Assembly: GCF_025457605.1 (NCBI RefSeq)
Contig: NZ_JAMZFY010000001.1
Location: 1,364,001 to 1,428,000 of the forward strand
Direction: 5' to 3'
Source of the DNA: Haloarcula laminariae
GTDB taxonomy: Archaea; Halobacteriota; Halobacteria; Halobacteriales; Haloarculaceae
Length of the DNA: 64,000 nt
Shown here: positions 54,486 to 63,369 of the stretch, one piece after another
Numbering within the stretch: the stretch's first letter is position 1
Layout of the letters: each line of letters starts with the position of its first letter
The notes under the pieces: generated by a model
What the model saw: the letters and a program-made list of their open reading frames with translations, nothing else
The model's database searches: none
What the model was told of the DNA's origin: nothing
Made by a program: the position numbers and the translations under genes

Positions 54486-55268
54486 CTATTCCGCGCGAAG
54501 TTCTATCGATCCCAGGTTGCCGAACGTGACGTGGTAGACGTCGCCGGGTTCGGTGTCGATAGCCGCGGAGATGCCGCCGCTCATCACGAGTTCGCCGGCC
54601 TCCAGCTGTTCGTCGAGGTCCGCAAGTCGGTTGCCGAGCCAGGCGACCGAGCGAGCGGGATGGCCCATGATGTCGGCCCCGACGCCGGTCGCCTCGATTT
54701 CGCCGTTAACCGAGACGGTCACTCCCTCGTGGACCAGGTCGAGGTCCCGGACGTCGCGGAACGTCTCGCCGATTGCGAGCTTGGCCGTCGAGGTGTTATC
54801 CGCGATGACGTCCTGCGCCGTGGGAATCGACCAGCCCTTGAACCGGCTCTCGATGAGTTCGACGACCGGTACGACCGCATCCGTAGCTGATAGTACGTCG
54901 GCAGTCGTAACCGGTGGTTCGATGTCTTTCCCGAGGATGAATCCGACCTCGGCCTCGAGACGCGGGTTAATCATCTCCGATGACGGGATCGGCTCCCCGT
55001 CGAGGACGTTCTCCTCCGAGATGTATCCGAATATCGGTTCCTGGATACCGAGTTGCTCCTGTTTGGCTTCGCTGACCAGTCCGAGCTTGTGACCGATACT
55101 CTCCGTGTCTTCCCGGATACGCTCGACGACCTTCGCCTGAATCTCGTAGGCCTCCTCCGTCGTCAACTCCGTGTCGTCCTCTGTAATCGGCTCGATCGGT
55201 TCCTTCGTCTCGTAGGCCTCGTACAGTCGGTCGGCGTAGTCCGTCTTCTCCGAATCACTCAGACTCAT
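54486..55268 (-). CDS. 4-oxalocrotonate decarboxylase (DmpH-like)
   Basis: 260 aa, homologous to the hydratase at 52752. SIGHKLGLVSEAKQEQLGI, QEPIFGYISEENVL and NPRLEAEVGFILGKDI are present. The AK in SEAK and the PI-G after the conserved QEP match DmpH/XylI decarboxylases rather than the hydratases. It decarboxylates 2-oxo-3-hexenedioate to 2-oxopent-4-enoate; decarboxylase and hydratase usually work as a complex. It is on the opposite strand to the rest of module C. Assignment between the two paralogues is by motif only. Confidence 0.72.
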   Translation of the reverse strand: MSLSDSEKTDYADRLYEAYETKEPIEPITEDDTELTTEEAYEIQAKVVERIREDTESIGHKLGLVSEAKQEQLGIQEPIFGYISEENVLDGEPIPSSEMINPRLEAEVGFILGKDIEPPVTTADVLSATDAVVPVVELIESRFKGWSIPTAQDVIADNTSTAKLAIGETFRDVRDLDLVHEGVTVSVNGEIEATGVGADIMGHPARSVAWLGNRLADLDEQLEAGELVMSGGISAAIDTEPGDVYHVTFGNLGSIELRAE

Positions 55269-55404
55269 ACGAAAGCCATACTGGAGTGCACACTTAGTCT
55301 TAACTACAACGGCATAGTCACCCCGCGATGACTTCGATTCCGGTGCGGAGCCGCCGGGGACGGCAAGCTTTTGTATCGCCGCTCATAATCAGTTTCCGTT
55401 GACC

Positions 55405-56919
55405 ATGTCCGAGCAAATCCAATCCGAACAAGCGAGTGACCTGTCGGTCGACGCCGACTGGGACGCGCTCTACATCGACGGGGAGTTCCGGTCCGTCCCC
55501 GACCGCGACCGTATCGACGTCGAGAACCCGGCGACCCGCGAGGTATTCACACAAGTTCCGTCCGGCACCGTAGAGGATGTCGATGACGCCTACGAGGCCG
55601 CGGTGGCCGCCCAGACCGAGTGGGAGAACACCCCGCCGGACCGCCGGGCCGAGGTCGTCCGGAAGGTCGCCTACCTGATCGACGAGCACGAGGACGAGAT
55701 CAAGGAACTGCTCGCCGTCGAAGGCGGCAGCACGCCGCCGAAGCAGGCGATTGAGCACGGCGGGACGGTCACGTTCGTCCACGACGCGGCCTCCCACGCC
55801 TTCCGGATGGACGGCAAGCACAATCAGTCGAAGATTCCCGGCAAGGAGAACATCATCCAGCGCCAGCCCGCGGGCGTCGTCGCCGTCATCTCGCCGTGGA
55901 ACGTCCCGATGAAGCTCTCGATTCGCGCAGTCGCCCCGGCAATCGCGACGGGGAACAGCGTCGTCCTGAAGCCCGCGACCGAAACGGCAGTCACCGGTGG
56001 ACTGCTGCTCGCCCGGCTGTTCGACATGGCCGGACTCCCGGACGGCGTCCTCAACGTCGTCACGGGGTCTGGTTCGACCGCCGGCGACCGGACGGCCGCT
56101 CACCCCGACAACGACGTCGTCGCCTTCACGGGTTCGACGGAGGTCGGGAGGATGGTCGGCAACAACGCTATCGACCACTTCGCCCTGCCGGCTCTGGAGC
56201 TGGGCGGGAACAACCCCCACGTCGTTCTCGAAGACGCCGACCTCGATACCGCAGTCGACGCCGGTGTTTTCGGCAGCTTCTGGAACCAGGGGCAGGTCTG
56301 CATCTCCATCAACCGCCACCTCGTCCACGAGTCCGTCTACGACGAGTACGCCGAGAGGCTCACCGAGCGGGCGGCCGAACTCGAAATCGCGGACCCCCGT
56401 GAGGAGGACTCGATCATCGGACCGATCATCAACGAGTCCCAGCGCGACGAGATTCTCGACTACGTCGAGCGCACCGTCGAACAGGGGGCGACCCTCGAAA
56501 CCGGCGGGGAGACGGTCACCGTTGACGGCGTCGAGGACTCCCTGTACGTCGCGCCCACCGTGCTCACTGACGTCACGAACGACATGGCGGCTGCCTGTAA
56601 CGAGCACTTCGGCCCCGTCGCCCCCATCATCCCCTTCTCGGATGACGACGAGGCCGTCGAACTGGCCAACGCGACCGAGTACGGCCTCGCCGGCTCCGTT
56701 CACTCGGCCGACCGTGGCCGGGCGCGCGACGTCGCCGACCGCATCGACGTGGGGATGATGCACGTCAACGACCAGCCGGTCAACGCCGAACCACACGTCC
56801 CCTTCGGTGGGATGAAGGACTCCGGTACGGGTCGGTACAACGGCGACTGGATCATCCAGGAGTTCACCGAGTCCAAGTGGACCTCGGTCCAGCGCGAGTC
56901 GCGCGATTACCTCTTCTGA
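55405..56919 (+). CDS. 2-hydroxymuconic semialdehyde dehydrogenase-type aldehyde dehydrogenase
   Basis: 504 aa from ATG 55405. ISPWNVPMKLSIRAVAPAIA, FTGSTEVGRMVGNNAI, catalytic Glu in ALELGGNNPHVVLED and catalytic Cys in NQGQVCISINRHLVHES; C-terminal VPFGGMKDSGTGRYNGDW. In a meta-cleavage cluster the expected step is NAD-dependent oxidation of 2-hydroxymuconic semialdehyde to 2-hydroxymuconate; an aromatic aldehyde substrate (product of the alcohol dehydrogenase at 62136) is an alternative. Confidence 0.83.
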   Translation: MSEQIQSEQASDLSVDADWDALYIDGEFRSVPDRDRIDVENPATREVFTQVPSGTVEDVDDAYEAAVAAQTEWENTPPDRRAEVVRKVAYLIDEHEDEIKELLAVEGGSTPPKQAIEHGGTVTFVHDAASHAFRMDGKHNQSKIPGKENIIQRQPAGVVAVISPWNVPMKLSIRAVAPAIATGNSVVLKPATETAVTGGLLLARLFDMAGLPDGVLNVVTGSGSTAGDRTAAHPDNDVVAFTGSTEVGRMVGNNAIDHFALPALELGGNNPHVVLEDADLDTAVDAGVFGSFWNQGQVCISINRHLVHESVYDEYAERLTERAAELEIADPREEDSIIGPIINESQRDEILDYVERTVEQGATLETGGETVTVDGVEDSLYVAPTVLTDVTNDMAAACNEHFGPVAPIIPFSDDDEAVELANATEYGLAGSVHSADRGRARDVADRIDVGMMHVNDQPVNAEPHVPFGGMKDSGTGRYNGDWIIQEFTESKWTSVQRESRDYLF

Positions 56920-57032
56920 GGAGAGGGCTCTCAGTTTCTATCTCGGTTCTGCCACCCGGACGATTCATACGCCGTAGCGGCCACACTTCCAGTATACGGC
57001 CTGTAAGTGGAGATAACAGGCACGACCAGTAC

Positions 57033-57042
57033 GCTTAAATAT
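57033..57042 (+). promoter_or_regulatory. TATA-like box of the acetaldehyde dehydrogenase/aldolase operon
   Basis: GCTTAAATAT centred about 26 nt before ATG 57064, consistent with leaderless transcription. Confidence 0.55.
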
Positions 57043-57063
57043 CGCTGCTGTAATTGTATCTCC

Positions 57064-58005
57064 ATGGCGGTCAAAGCCGCAATTGTAGGTCCCGGCAATA
57101 TCGGGACCGACCTGATGTACAAGATACTCGACCGCGGGGAGTCGATTGAGCTGGAGAGAATGATCGGTATCTTCCCGGTTGAGGAGTCTGACGGCCTCCA
57201 GGCGGCCGTCGAGGAAGGTATCGACGTCGGGACGGAGGGCATTGACAGCGTCCGCGAACACGCAGACGAGTTCGACATCGTCTTCGAGGCGACAACCTCC
57301 CACGTTCACGAGGAGAACGCTCCCGTCTACGAGGAACTCGGTCTGTTCGCTATCGACCTGACGCCCGCGGCGGTCGGGCCGTACACTGTCCCTGCGGTCA
57401 ATATCGACGACGTTGTCGGCCAGACGAACAACATCAATATGGTCACGTGTGGTGGGCAGGCGACGATTCCACTCGTCCACGCTGTCGACCGTGTGGCTGA
57501 CGTCGAGTACGCCGAAATGATTTCACATATCGCCTCGAAGAGCGCCGGTCCGGGCACGCGCAGGAACATTGACTCCTTCACGACGACGACCGCCGCTGGC
57601 CTAGAGCAGGTTGGCGGCGCCGAGGAAGGGAAAGCCATTATCACGCTCAACCCGGCTGAGCCGCCCATCATGATGCGGAACACAGTACACACTCAGGTTC
57701 ACGAAGACGCCGACATCGACGCAGTTCGAGACTCGATCCAACGAATGGAATCCGAGATCCAGACGTACGTCCCCGGCTACGAGGTCACAATGGAGCCGGA
57801 AGTCAAAACCGGAGATGACGTCGCCTTCGACCTCGGGGATACGGTGATTCTCACGACAATGCTGGAAGTCGAAGGGGAAGGGCAACATCTCCCACCGTAC
57901 GCCGGCAACCTCGATATCATGACGAGTGCTGCGCTGGGTGCCGCCGAACGTGTCGCGACGGATTACATGGAGTCCGGTGCTGTCGAGGAGGTGGCCCATG
58001 ACTGA
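57064..58005 (+). CDS. mhpF: Acylating acetaldehyde dehydrogenase (DmpF/MhpF)
   Basis: 313 aa, normal length. AAIVGPGNIGTDLMYKILDR (NAD site), active-site Cys in INMVTCGGQATIPLVHAV, SKSAGPGTRRNIDSFTTTTA and NTVHTQV are diagnostic. It converts acetaldehyde, NAD+ and CoA to acetyl-CoA, receiving acetaldehyde through a tunnel from the aldolase whose gene overlaps it by 8 nt. Confidence 0.95.
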   Translation: MAVKAAIVGPGNIGTDLMYKILDRGESIELERMIGIFPVEESDGLQAAVEEGIDVGTEGIDSVREHADEFDIVFEATTSHVHEENAPVYEELGLFAIDLTPAAVGPYTVPAVNIDDVVGQTNNINMVTCGGQATIPLVHAVDRVADVEYAEMISHIASKSAGPGTRRNIDSFTTTTAAGLEQVGGAEEGKAIITLNPAEPPIMMRNTVHTQVHEDADIDAVRDSIQRMESEIQTYVPGYEVTMEPEVKTGDDVAFDLGDTVILTTMLEVEGEGQHLPPYAGNLDIMTSAALGAAERVATDYMESGAVEEVAHD

Positions 58006-59035
58006 CCGCGAGGTCCGCATGGTCGACATGACGCTCCGGGATGGCATGCACGCCGTCGACCACTCCTTCACGCCCGAGCAGATGGCAGAGGTAGCCGGAG
58101 CGCTCGACGAGGCGAATATGGACGTCGTGGAAGTCTCCCACGGCGACGGCATGGGGGGTTCCTCCATCAACTACGGCTTCTCCGCGGCCAGCACCGAGGA
58201 GTACCTCGACGCCGTGGCGCCGGAGCTCTCGAACTCGAAACTCTCCGTGCTCCTTCTCCCGGGAATCGGGACCGTCGAGGAGTTGGAGGTGGCCGCCGAA
58301 CGCGGCGCCGACATGTGTCGGCTTGCAACCCACGTCACCGAAGCCGACGTCTCCCAGGAGCACTTCGAGTACGTTACGGACCTCGGTCTGGAGGCCAACG
58401 GCCTGCTGATGCTTTCACACATGGCGCCCCCCGAGACGGTCCTGGAGCAAGCCAAGCTCATGGAAGAGTACGGCGCCGACGCCGTTTACGTCATGGACTC
58501 GGCCGGCGCAATGCTTCCCTCGGACGTTCGCGAGCGCGTCAGTCTGCTCGTCGACGAACTCGACATCGATGTTGGCTTCCACGCCCACAACAACCTCGGG
58601 CTAGGCATCGGGAACACACTGGCCGCTCTCGATGAAGGCGCTGTGACGGTTGATGGCTGTCTTCGCGGTCTCGGTGCCGGGTCCGGTAATGCCCAAATCG
58701 AGGTCCTCACCGGCGTGCTAGAGAAGGCCGGCTACGACATTAACACGGACTTCTTCGGGGTCATGGACGCCGCCGAGGACGTCCTCGTTCCGATGATCTC
58801 CGACGACGAGATGCCCAAACTCGACAACGATTCTCTGTTGCTCGGATACGCCGGTGTCTACTCGTCGTTCCTCCGGCACACACGCCGCGCTGGCGAGAAG
58901 TACGGCGTCGACCCGCGTGAAATCCTCATCGAGCTCGGTCAGATGGAAGTCGTCGGCGGCCAGGAGGACCTGATCACCGACGTCGCCTCCAACCTAGCCA
59001 ACGAACAGAACACAGCGGCCGAATCCGACGACTGA
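57998..59035 (+). CDS. mhpE: 4-hydroxy-2-oxovalerate aldolase (DmpG/MhpE)
   Basis: 345 aa from ATG 57998, inside the end of mhpF. MVDMTLRDGMHAVDHSFTPE (catalytic Arg-Asp and metal Asp), VVEVSHGDGMGGSSINYGF, YVMDSAGAMLPSDV and the metal HxH in VGFHAHNNLGLGIGNTLAAL are all present. Splits 4-hydroxy-2-oxovalerate to pyruvate and acetaldehyde in a complex with MhpF. The C-terminal communication domain is complete. Confidence 0.95.
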   Translation: MTDREVRMVDMTLRDGMHAVDHSFTPEQMAEVAGALDEANMDVVEVSHGDGMGGSSINYGFSAASTEEYLDAVAPELSNSKLSVLLLPGIGTVEELEVAAERGADMCRLATHVTEADVSQEHFEYVTDLGLEANGLLMLSHMAPPETVLEQAKLMEEYGADAVYVMDSAGAMLPSDVRERVSLLVDELDIDVGFHAHNNLGLGIGNTLAALDEGAVTVDGCLRGLGAGSGNAQIEVLTGVLEKAGYDINTDFFGVMDAAEDVLVPMISDDEMPKLDNDSLLLGYAGVYSSFLRHTRRAGEKYGVDPREILIELGQMEVVGGQEDLITDVASNLANEQNTAAESDD

Positions 59036-59208
59036 ACTGTTCGGGAGACGAGTATCCTATCGGAGTGCCGTTTCGCCGCGTTTTGGGTGGTTCCGACCGG
59101 TTGATAGACCAGCCCAATCAAATCGGGGTAAGTGGTTGCCACAGGAACATGCGGTGCTCCACTCGACGGATTCGGGGACTTTACGTGTCGCTGTGTCCTG
59201 CTCCCAGT

Positions 59209-59589
59209 ATGGACGTCATCCACCACGCGGTCTGGGTATCGGACATGGAGGAGACGCTCGACTTCTACGTCGACGAACTCGGTCTGGAGAAGACGAACGA
59301 GTTCGTCAGTGGCGACGGTGCGCGGAACGTCTACGTCGCCGGCGAGAGCGACGTCGAGATCCAGTTCAAACACGAGCCCGACCGGGACGTCGACTCCGAC
59401 GCGGATGGCCCCTTCGACCACGTCGCTATCGCGGTCGACGACGTGGACGCCGAGCTCGAACGACTCGTCGAGAACGGGAGCGCGACGCTCGTGCGAGGGC
59501 CACTCGATTCTGAGGGGGCCGGCGCGCGGGTTGCGTTCATCGAGGACCCCGCTGGTTACGGTATCGAACTCGTCGCGGAGTTCGACTGA
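59209..59589 (+). CDS. Single VOC-fold (glyoxalase-like) protein
   Basis: 126 aa. MDVIHHAVWVSDMEETLDFY, DHVAIAVDDVDAELERLVE and the metal Glu in DPAGYGIELVAEFD mark one glyoxalase I/extradiol half-size module with His and Glu ligands. May be a lyase, isomerase or ring-cleavage accessory in module C; a lactoylglutathione-lyase-like detoxifier is possible. The start is set by the conserved first strand. Confidence 0.8.
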   Translation: MDVIHHAVWVSDMEETLDFYVDELGLEKTNEFVSGDGARNVYVAGESDVEIQFKHEPDRDVDSDADGPFDHVAIAVDDVDAELERLVENGSATLVRGPLDSEGAGARVAFIEDPAGYGIELVAEFD

Positions 59590-59652
59590 GGAACCGCGCT
59601 CGACGGCCGCTGGAATCCCAGAAACTATAGTCGGGCCGGTTGCACGTGTCGA

Positions 59653-60618
59653 ATGTCCATGACAATCGACGCGTTCACTCATGCGCTGACAGAGCGATTC
59701 TTCGACACCCTGACCTCCGAGTACGAGTTCTCGGGGCTGAGCGGCCGCCCGGCCTTCCTCTGGGACATGGAGCAGCGCCTCGAAGACATGGAGGAGTACG
59801 GCATCGACAAGCAGGTCGTCTCGATGGCGCCGCTGCCGTTCTGGAAGGGGCTCTCCGACGAGGACGCTCTCGAAATCACCCGCCTCGCGAACGACGAGAT
59901 CCAGCGTCTGGCGGACGAGTATCCCGACTCGATCATCCCAGTCGGCACGGTTCCGAAGGTGACCGACGACCTGATGGCCGAGTTCGAGCGCTGCAGCGAC
60001 GACCTCGATCTGGCCGGCGTCCAGATCTTCTCGAACATCGACGGCGAACCCCTCGACCGGCCGCAGTTCGAGCCGCTGTTCGAGACGGCCGAGCGCACGG
60101 ACACGCCCCTGTGGCTCCACCCGCAGCTCCACGACTGGTACGGGTGGGCGAGCGAGTACATGGACCACCGCCTGTTCGGGTGGCCGTTCGACACCACCCT
60201 CGCCATGTCCCGGCTGGTCTTCGGCGGCATCACTCGGAAGTACGACTTCGATCTGGTCACCCACCACGGTGGCGGCATGGTGCCGTTCTTCAGCGGTCGC
60301 ATCGACACGTTCTATGAGACGCGCAAGCAGTATCCCGAGAACTACGCCGACACACACCTGCCAGACTTCGACAAACCCCCCAGCGAGCACTTCGCGGAGT
60401 TCCACGCCGACACGGCCTTGGGTGGCGCCGTCGCCCCTCACGAGTGCGCTCACGACTTCTTCGACGACACGCTGGTCTTCGGCACGGACTACCCCTTCGG
60501 CCCCGACCGGGGTCGTGCCGGCATTGAGAGCGGTCTGGCGGCCGTCGAAGCGATGGATGTCGATTCGGCGACTCGGGCGGACATCCGTTCCGGGAACCTT
60601 CTCTCCCTCATCGACTGA
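59653..60618 (+). CDS. Amidohydrolase-2 family protein, probable decarboxylase
   Basis: 321 aa from ATG 59653 (or 59659). Starts TIDAFTHALTERFFDTL, where the usual HxH metal motif reads F-T-H; then DTPLWLHPQLHDWYGWASEY, DFDLVTHHGGGMVPFFSGR and LVFGTDYPFGPDRGRAG with the catalytic Asp. This subfamily holds ACMSD-like decarboxylases and hydratases of ring-cleavage pathways. Here it could remove a carboxyl from an aromatic acid to feed the dioxygenase, or act on a ring-cleavage product. Confidence 0.8.
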   Translation: MSMTIDAFTHALTERFFDTLTSEYEFSGLSGRPAFLWDMEQRLEDMEEYGIDKQVVSMAPLPFWKGLSDEDALEITRLANDEIQRLADEYPDSIIPVGTVPKVTDDLMAEFERCSDDLDLAGVQIFSNIDGEPLDRPQFEPLFETAERTDTPLWLHPQLHDWYGWASEYMDHRLFGWPFDTTLAMSRLVFGGITRKYDFDLVTHHGGGMVPFFSGRIDTFYETRKQYPENYADTHLPDFDKPPSEHFAEFHADTALGGAVAPHECAHDFFDDTLVFGTDYPFGPDRGRAGIESGLAAVEAMDVDSATRADIRSGNLLSLID

Positions 60619-60772
60619 CAGGACTGGCCCGCTTGTGCCGGCTGTCACCACTCCCACCCTCGCGGCTCACGCGGTCCGTTCGGACCAGAGGAACGTGAAG
60701 ACGGGCCGGCCCGTGACACAGTGGTTCCCAAACATCTATTATCATGTGGAATCCAGTCGAATATGATTGCCA

Positions 60773-60856
60773 ATGGAGCAATTACAAGAGCCAGCCTTCG
60801 CAGAGAGCCACGGCCGCAGCCAGCACGTAATCGACGCGACGGGTGATGGAACGTGA
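60773..60856 (+). CDS. 27-codon ORF coupled to the dioxygenase start
   Basis: ATG at 60773 opens 27 codons (MEQLQEPAFAESHGRSQHVI and seven more) whose TGA overlaps the GTG start of the dioxygenase as GTGA. The arrangement is that of translationally coupled genes; it may be a leader peptide allowing ribosome delivery to a weak GTG, or a coincidence. A TATA-like CATCTATTATC lies about 35 nt before the ATG. Confidence 0.35.
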   Translation: MEQLQEPAFAESHGRSQHVIDATGDGT

Positions 60857-61815
60857 CCGCACCGCAGGCACCGGTCGCGAAACTCGGACATGTCGCCGCA
60901 CAGACGCCGGACCTCGAGGAGTCCATCTGGTTCTTCCGCGACGTCATGGGGTTCCAGCTGACAGAGCGAGAGGGCGACACGGCGTACTTCCGCGGAATGC
61001 GGGACTGGGAGCACCACACACTCGCCATCACCGAGACCGGCGGGACGGGCGTCGACCACATCGCGTTCCGCACTGTCAGCCCCGAGGCGCTCGAGGAAAT
61101 CGCGGACTCGCTGGAAGCCGACGGCCACGACGTGACCCGCGTCCCCGCCGGCGAGGAGACCGGACAGGGCGAGGCGATTCGCGTCGAGAAGTTCGGCCAC
61201 CCCTACGAGTTCTACTACGATGTCGACAAGCCCGACGCGCCGGAGGGCAAGCGGTCGAGGCTCAAGAACCGAGTGTACGGCGAGCAGCACGGCAACCGCA
61301 TTTCGCCACGCCGCATCGACCACGCGCACGTCCAGGACTGCGTCTCCCCCGAGCACGCCGAGTGGCTACAGGAGGACCTCGGGTTCCAAGTCAACGAACA
61401 GTACCGGACGAACGACGGCGACCTCTGGGGCTGGTGGTTCTCCGTCACGGCGCTTCCCCACGACTTCGCGATTCACCGCCTCGAAGAGGGGGAGCCGCCG
61501 ATGTTCGACCACGTCTCGTACCACGTCGACAGCCTGCAGGACCTCTGGACCGCCGCTGACATCCTCGCGGAGCACGGTATCGAACCGGACGGCGGCCCCG
61601 GCAAGCACGCGATTACGCGTGCGGACTTCCTCTACGTCTCCGACCCGGCCAGCGGAGTGACAATCGAACTGTTCGCGGGGCCGGGGTACCTGAACTTCGA
61701 GCCCGACTGGGAGCCCATCGAGTGGACCGAAGACGAGATAGGTGGCGAAACCTCCCACCAGTGGATCGGCGAGGGCCCCGGCTGGGAAGGACTCGCCTAC
61801 CCCGACGACGAGTAG
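60853..61815 (+). CDS. Extradiol ring-cleavage dioxygenase (catechol 2,3-dioxygenase type)
   Basis: 320 aa with a GTG start, two VOC domains as in type I extradiol enzymes. The first (about 8-120) starts KLGHVAAQTPDLEESIWFF; the second (about 145-265) carries the Fe ligands: His in RRIDHAHVQDCVS, His in MFDHVSYHVDSL and Glu in GVTIELFAGPGYL. A C-terminal extension of about 35 acidic residues follows. Cleaves a catechol next to its hydroxyls to a hydroxymuconic semialdehyde, feeding the dehydrogenase at 55405. Confidence 0.88.
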   Translation: MTAPQAPVAKLGHVAAQTPDLEESIWFFRDVMGFQLTEREGDTAYFRGMRDWEHHTLAITETGGTGVDHIAFRTVSPEALEEIADSLEADGHDVTRVPAGEETGQGEAIRVEKFGHPYEFYYDVDKPDAPEGKRSRLKNRVYGEQHGNRISPRRIDHAHVQDCVSPEHAEWLQEDLGFQVNEQYRTNDGDLWGWWFSVTALPHDFAIHRLEEGEPPMFDHVSYHVDSLQDLWTAADILAEHGIEPDGGPGKHAITRADFLYVSDPASGVTIELFAGPGYLNFEPDWEPIEWTEDEIGGETSHQWIGEGPGWEGLAYPDDE

Positions 61816-62135
61816 CACGGACTGACAGTCATTTTCAACTTCACTGGTCCCCTCACGGGGAATCCCGGGAAAATTTGACGGCGGCTAATACGCCGCTAGA
61901 GCGGCTACTCCTGCGGTTCGTTCCGGGTAGTGGAGAATACGTAATGGAATGTGGTCATTACGGTCCGTTTTCTGGTCGCTCTTGGCCGGTAGCGGACCAC
62001 GTATGGGGTGCCCACTCTCGTCATGACACCCTGCTCGGTGTCGTCGGTGTCGCGACGTTGTGCGAACCCAGCGCCGAGAGTTCGTCCTGCCCATCCAAAT
62101 CTATATCCGAATACTGTCTGAACAATCATGTAGGT

Positions 62136-63251
62136 ATGTCGATGGACATCCAAGCCGCGATCGTGCGAGAGGAAGGCGGATCGTTCGAGATTGAGAACGT
62201 GGAACTCGAAGAGCCACAGCCCGACGAAGTCCTCGTTCGCGTCGTCGGTGCCGGCGTCTGCCACACCGATATGATCGTCCGCGATCAGTTGTATCCGACG
62301 CCACTTCCGGCGGTACTCGGACACGAAGGCTCCGGCGTCGTCGAAAAGGTCGGAGCAAACGTCACACAAGTCGAACCCGGCGATAACGTCGTCATGAGCT
62401 TCGACTACGACGACACCTGTCCGAGCTGTCGGGACGGACACCCCGCGTTCTGCGCCTCGTTCTTTGAACACAATTTCAGCGGCGCCCGGCCATCCGACGA
62501 GACCTCACCGATCTCACAGGACGGCGACCGCATCAGCGGTCGCTTCTTCGGCCAGTCCTCGTTCGCGACGCATGCGATCGCAACCGAGCGAAACGTCGTC
62601 CCCGTCGAAGATGACGTCCCGCTAGAGCTACTCGGTCCGCTCGGCTGTGGCATCCAGACCGGCGCCGGCGGCGTGATCAACTCACTCAATCCGCAGGCTG
62701 GCTCTTCGATTGCCATCTTCGGCGCAGGCTCGGTCGGCCTATCAGCCGTCATGGCCGCCGACATCAAAGGCTGCACCGACATTATCTCCGTCGACCTCAA
62801 AGAAAACCGACTCGCGAAGGCCGACGACCTCGGCGCAACACGAACCCTGAACCCCGAGGACGTCGATGACATCGTCGAGACGCTACAGGACGAGTATGGC
62901 GGCGTCGACTACGCCCTCGAAACCACGGGTGTACCGGCCGTTGCCCAGCAAGCCACCGACGCACTCACACAGCGCGGCACAGTCGGTATCATCGGCGCGC
63001 CAGCCCTCGGCACCGAGGCCAGCTACGACGTCAACGACCTCATCCTGAACGGACGAAGCATCACCGGCATCGTCGAGGGAGACTCTGACCCCCAGCAGTT
63101 CATCCCCGACCTCATCGAACTCTACCGACAGGGGAAATTCCCCTTCGACGACCTCATCACCTACTACGACTTTGACGAGATTGAACAGGCAATCGCAGAC
63201 TCCGAGAGCGGGGAAACAATCAAACCCGTCCTCCGCGTGAGCGACAAATAG
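62136..63251 (+). CDS. Zinc alcohol dehydrogenase, aryl-alcohol (XylB-like) type
   Basis: 371 aa from ATG 62136. Catalytic zinc ligands: C42 in GAGVCHTDMIV, His-Glu in AVLGHEGSGVVEKVG and the Cys in LGPLGCGIQTGAG. Rossmann motif IFGAGSVGLSAVMAAD. The structural zinc lobe reads DDTCPSCRDGHPAFC: three Cys are present and the first is replaced by Asp. Oxidises benzyl-type alcohols, giving aldehydes upstream of ring cleavage. A TATA-like CTATATCC stands about 30 nt upstream; the 320-bp gap before it has no gene. Confidence 0.87.
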   Translation: MSMDIQAAIVREEGGSFEIENVELEEPQPDEVLVRVVGAGVCHTDMIVRDQLYPTPLPAVLGHEGSGVVEKVGANVTQVEPGDNVVMSFDYDDTCPSCRDGHPAFCASFFEHNFSGARPSDETSPISQDGDRISGRFFGQSSFATHAIATERNVVPVEDDVPLELLGPLGCGIQTGAGGVINSLNPQAGSSIAIFGAGSVGLSAVMAADIKGCTDIISVDLKENRLAKADDLGATRTLNPEDVDDIVETLQDEYGGVDYALETTGVPAVAQQATDALTQRGTVGIIGAPALGTEASYDVNDLILNGRSITGIVEGDSDPQQFIPDLIELYRQGKFPFDDLITYYDFDEIEQAIADSESGETIKPVLRVSDK

Positions 63252-63369
63252 CCCGGGTTCACCGAGGCACTCTGTAGTTCTGACCGCTGGTCCGCGTTTT
63301 TCACTGCGAAAGCGCGGGAACGGTGGGTCAGTATGTGTGCGTATCGACCACCGTGGTCAGTGCCCCCAC

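Noticed and set aside
61722-62135. N-terminal extension of the alcohol dehydrogenase frame
   Set aside because: The upstream frame overlaps the dioxygenase gene and has no resemblance to the family; ATG 62136 with a TATA-like box before it is preferred.
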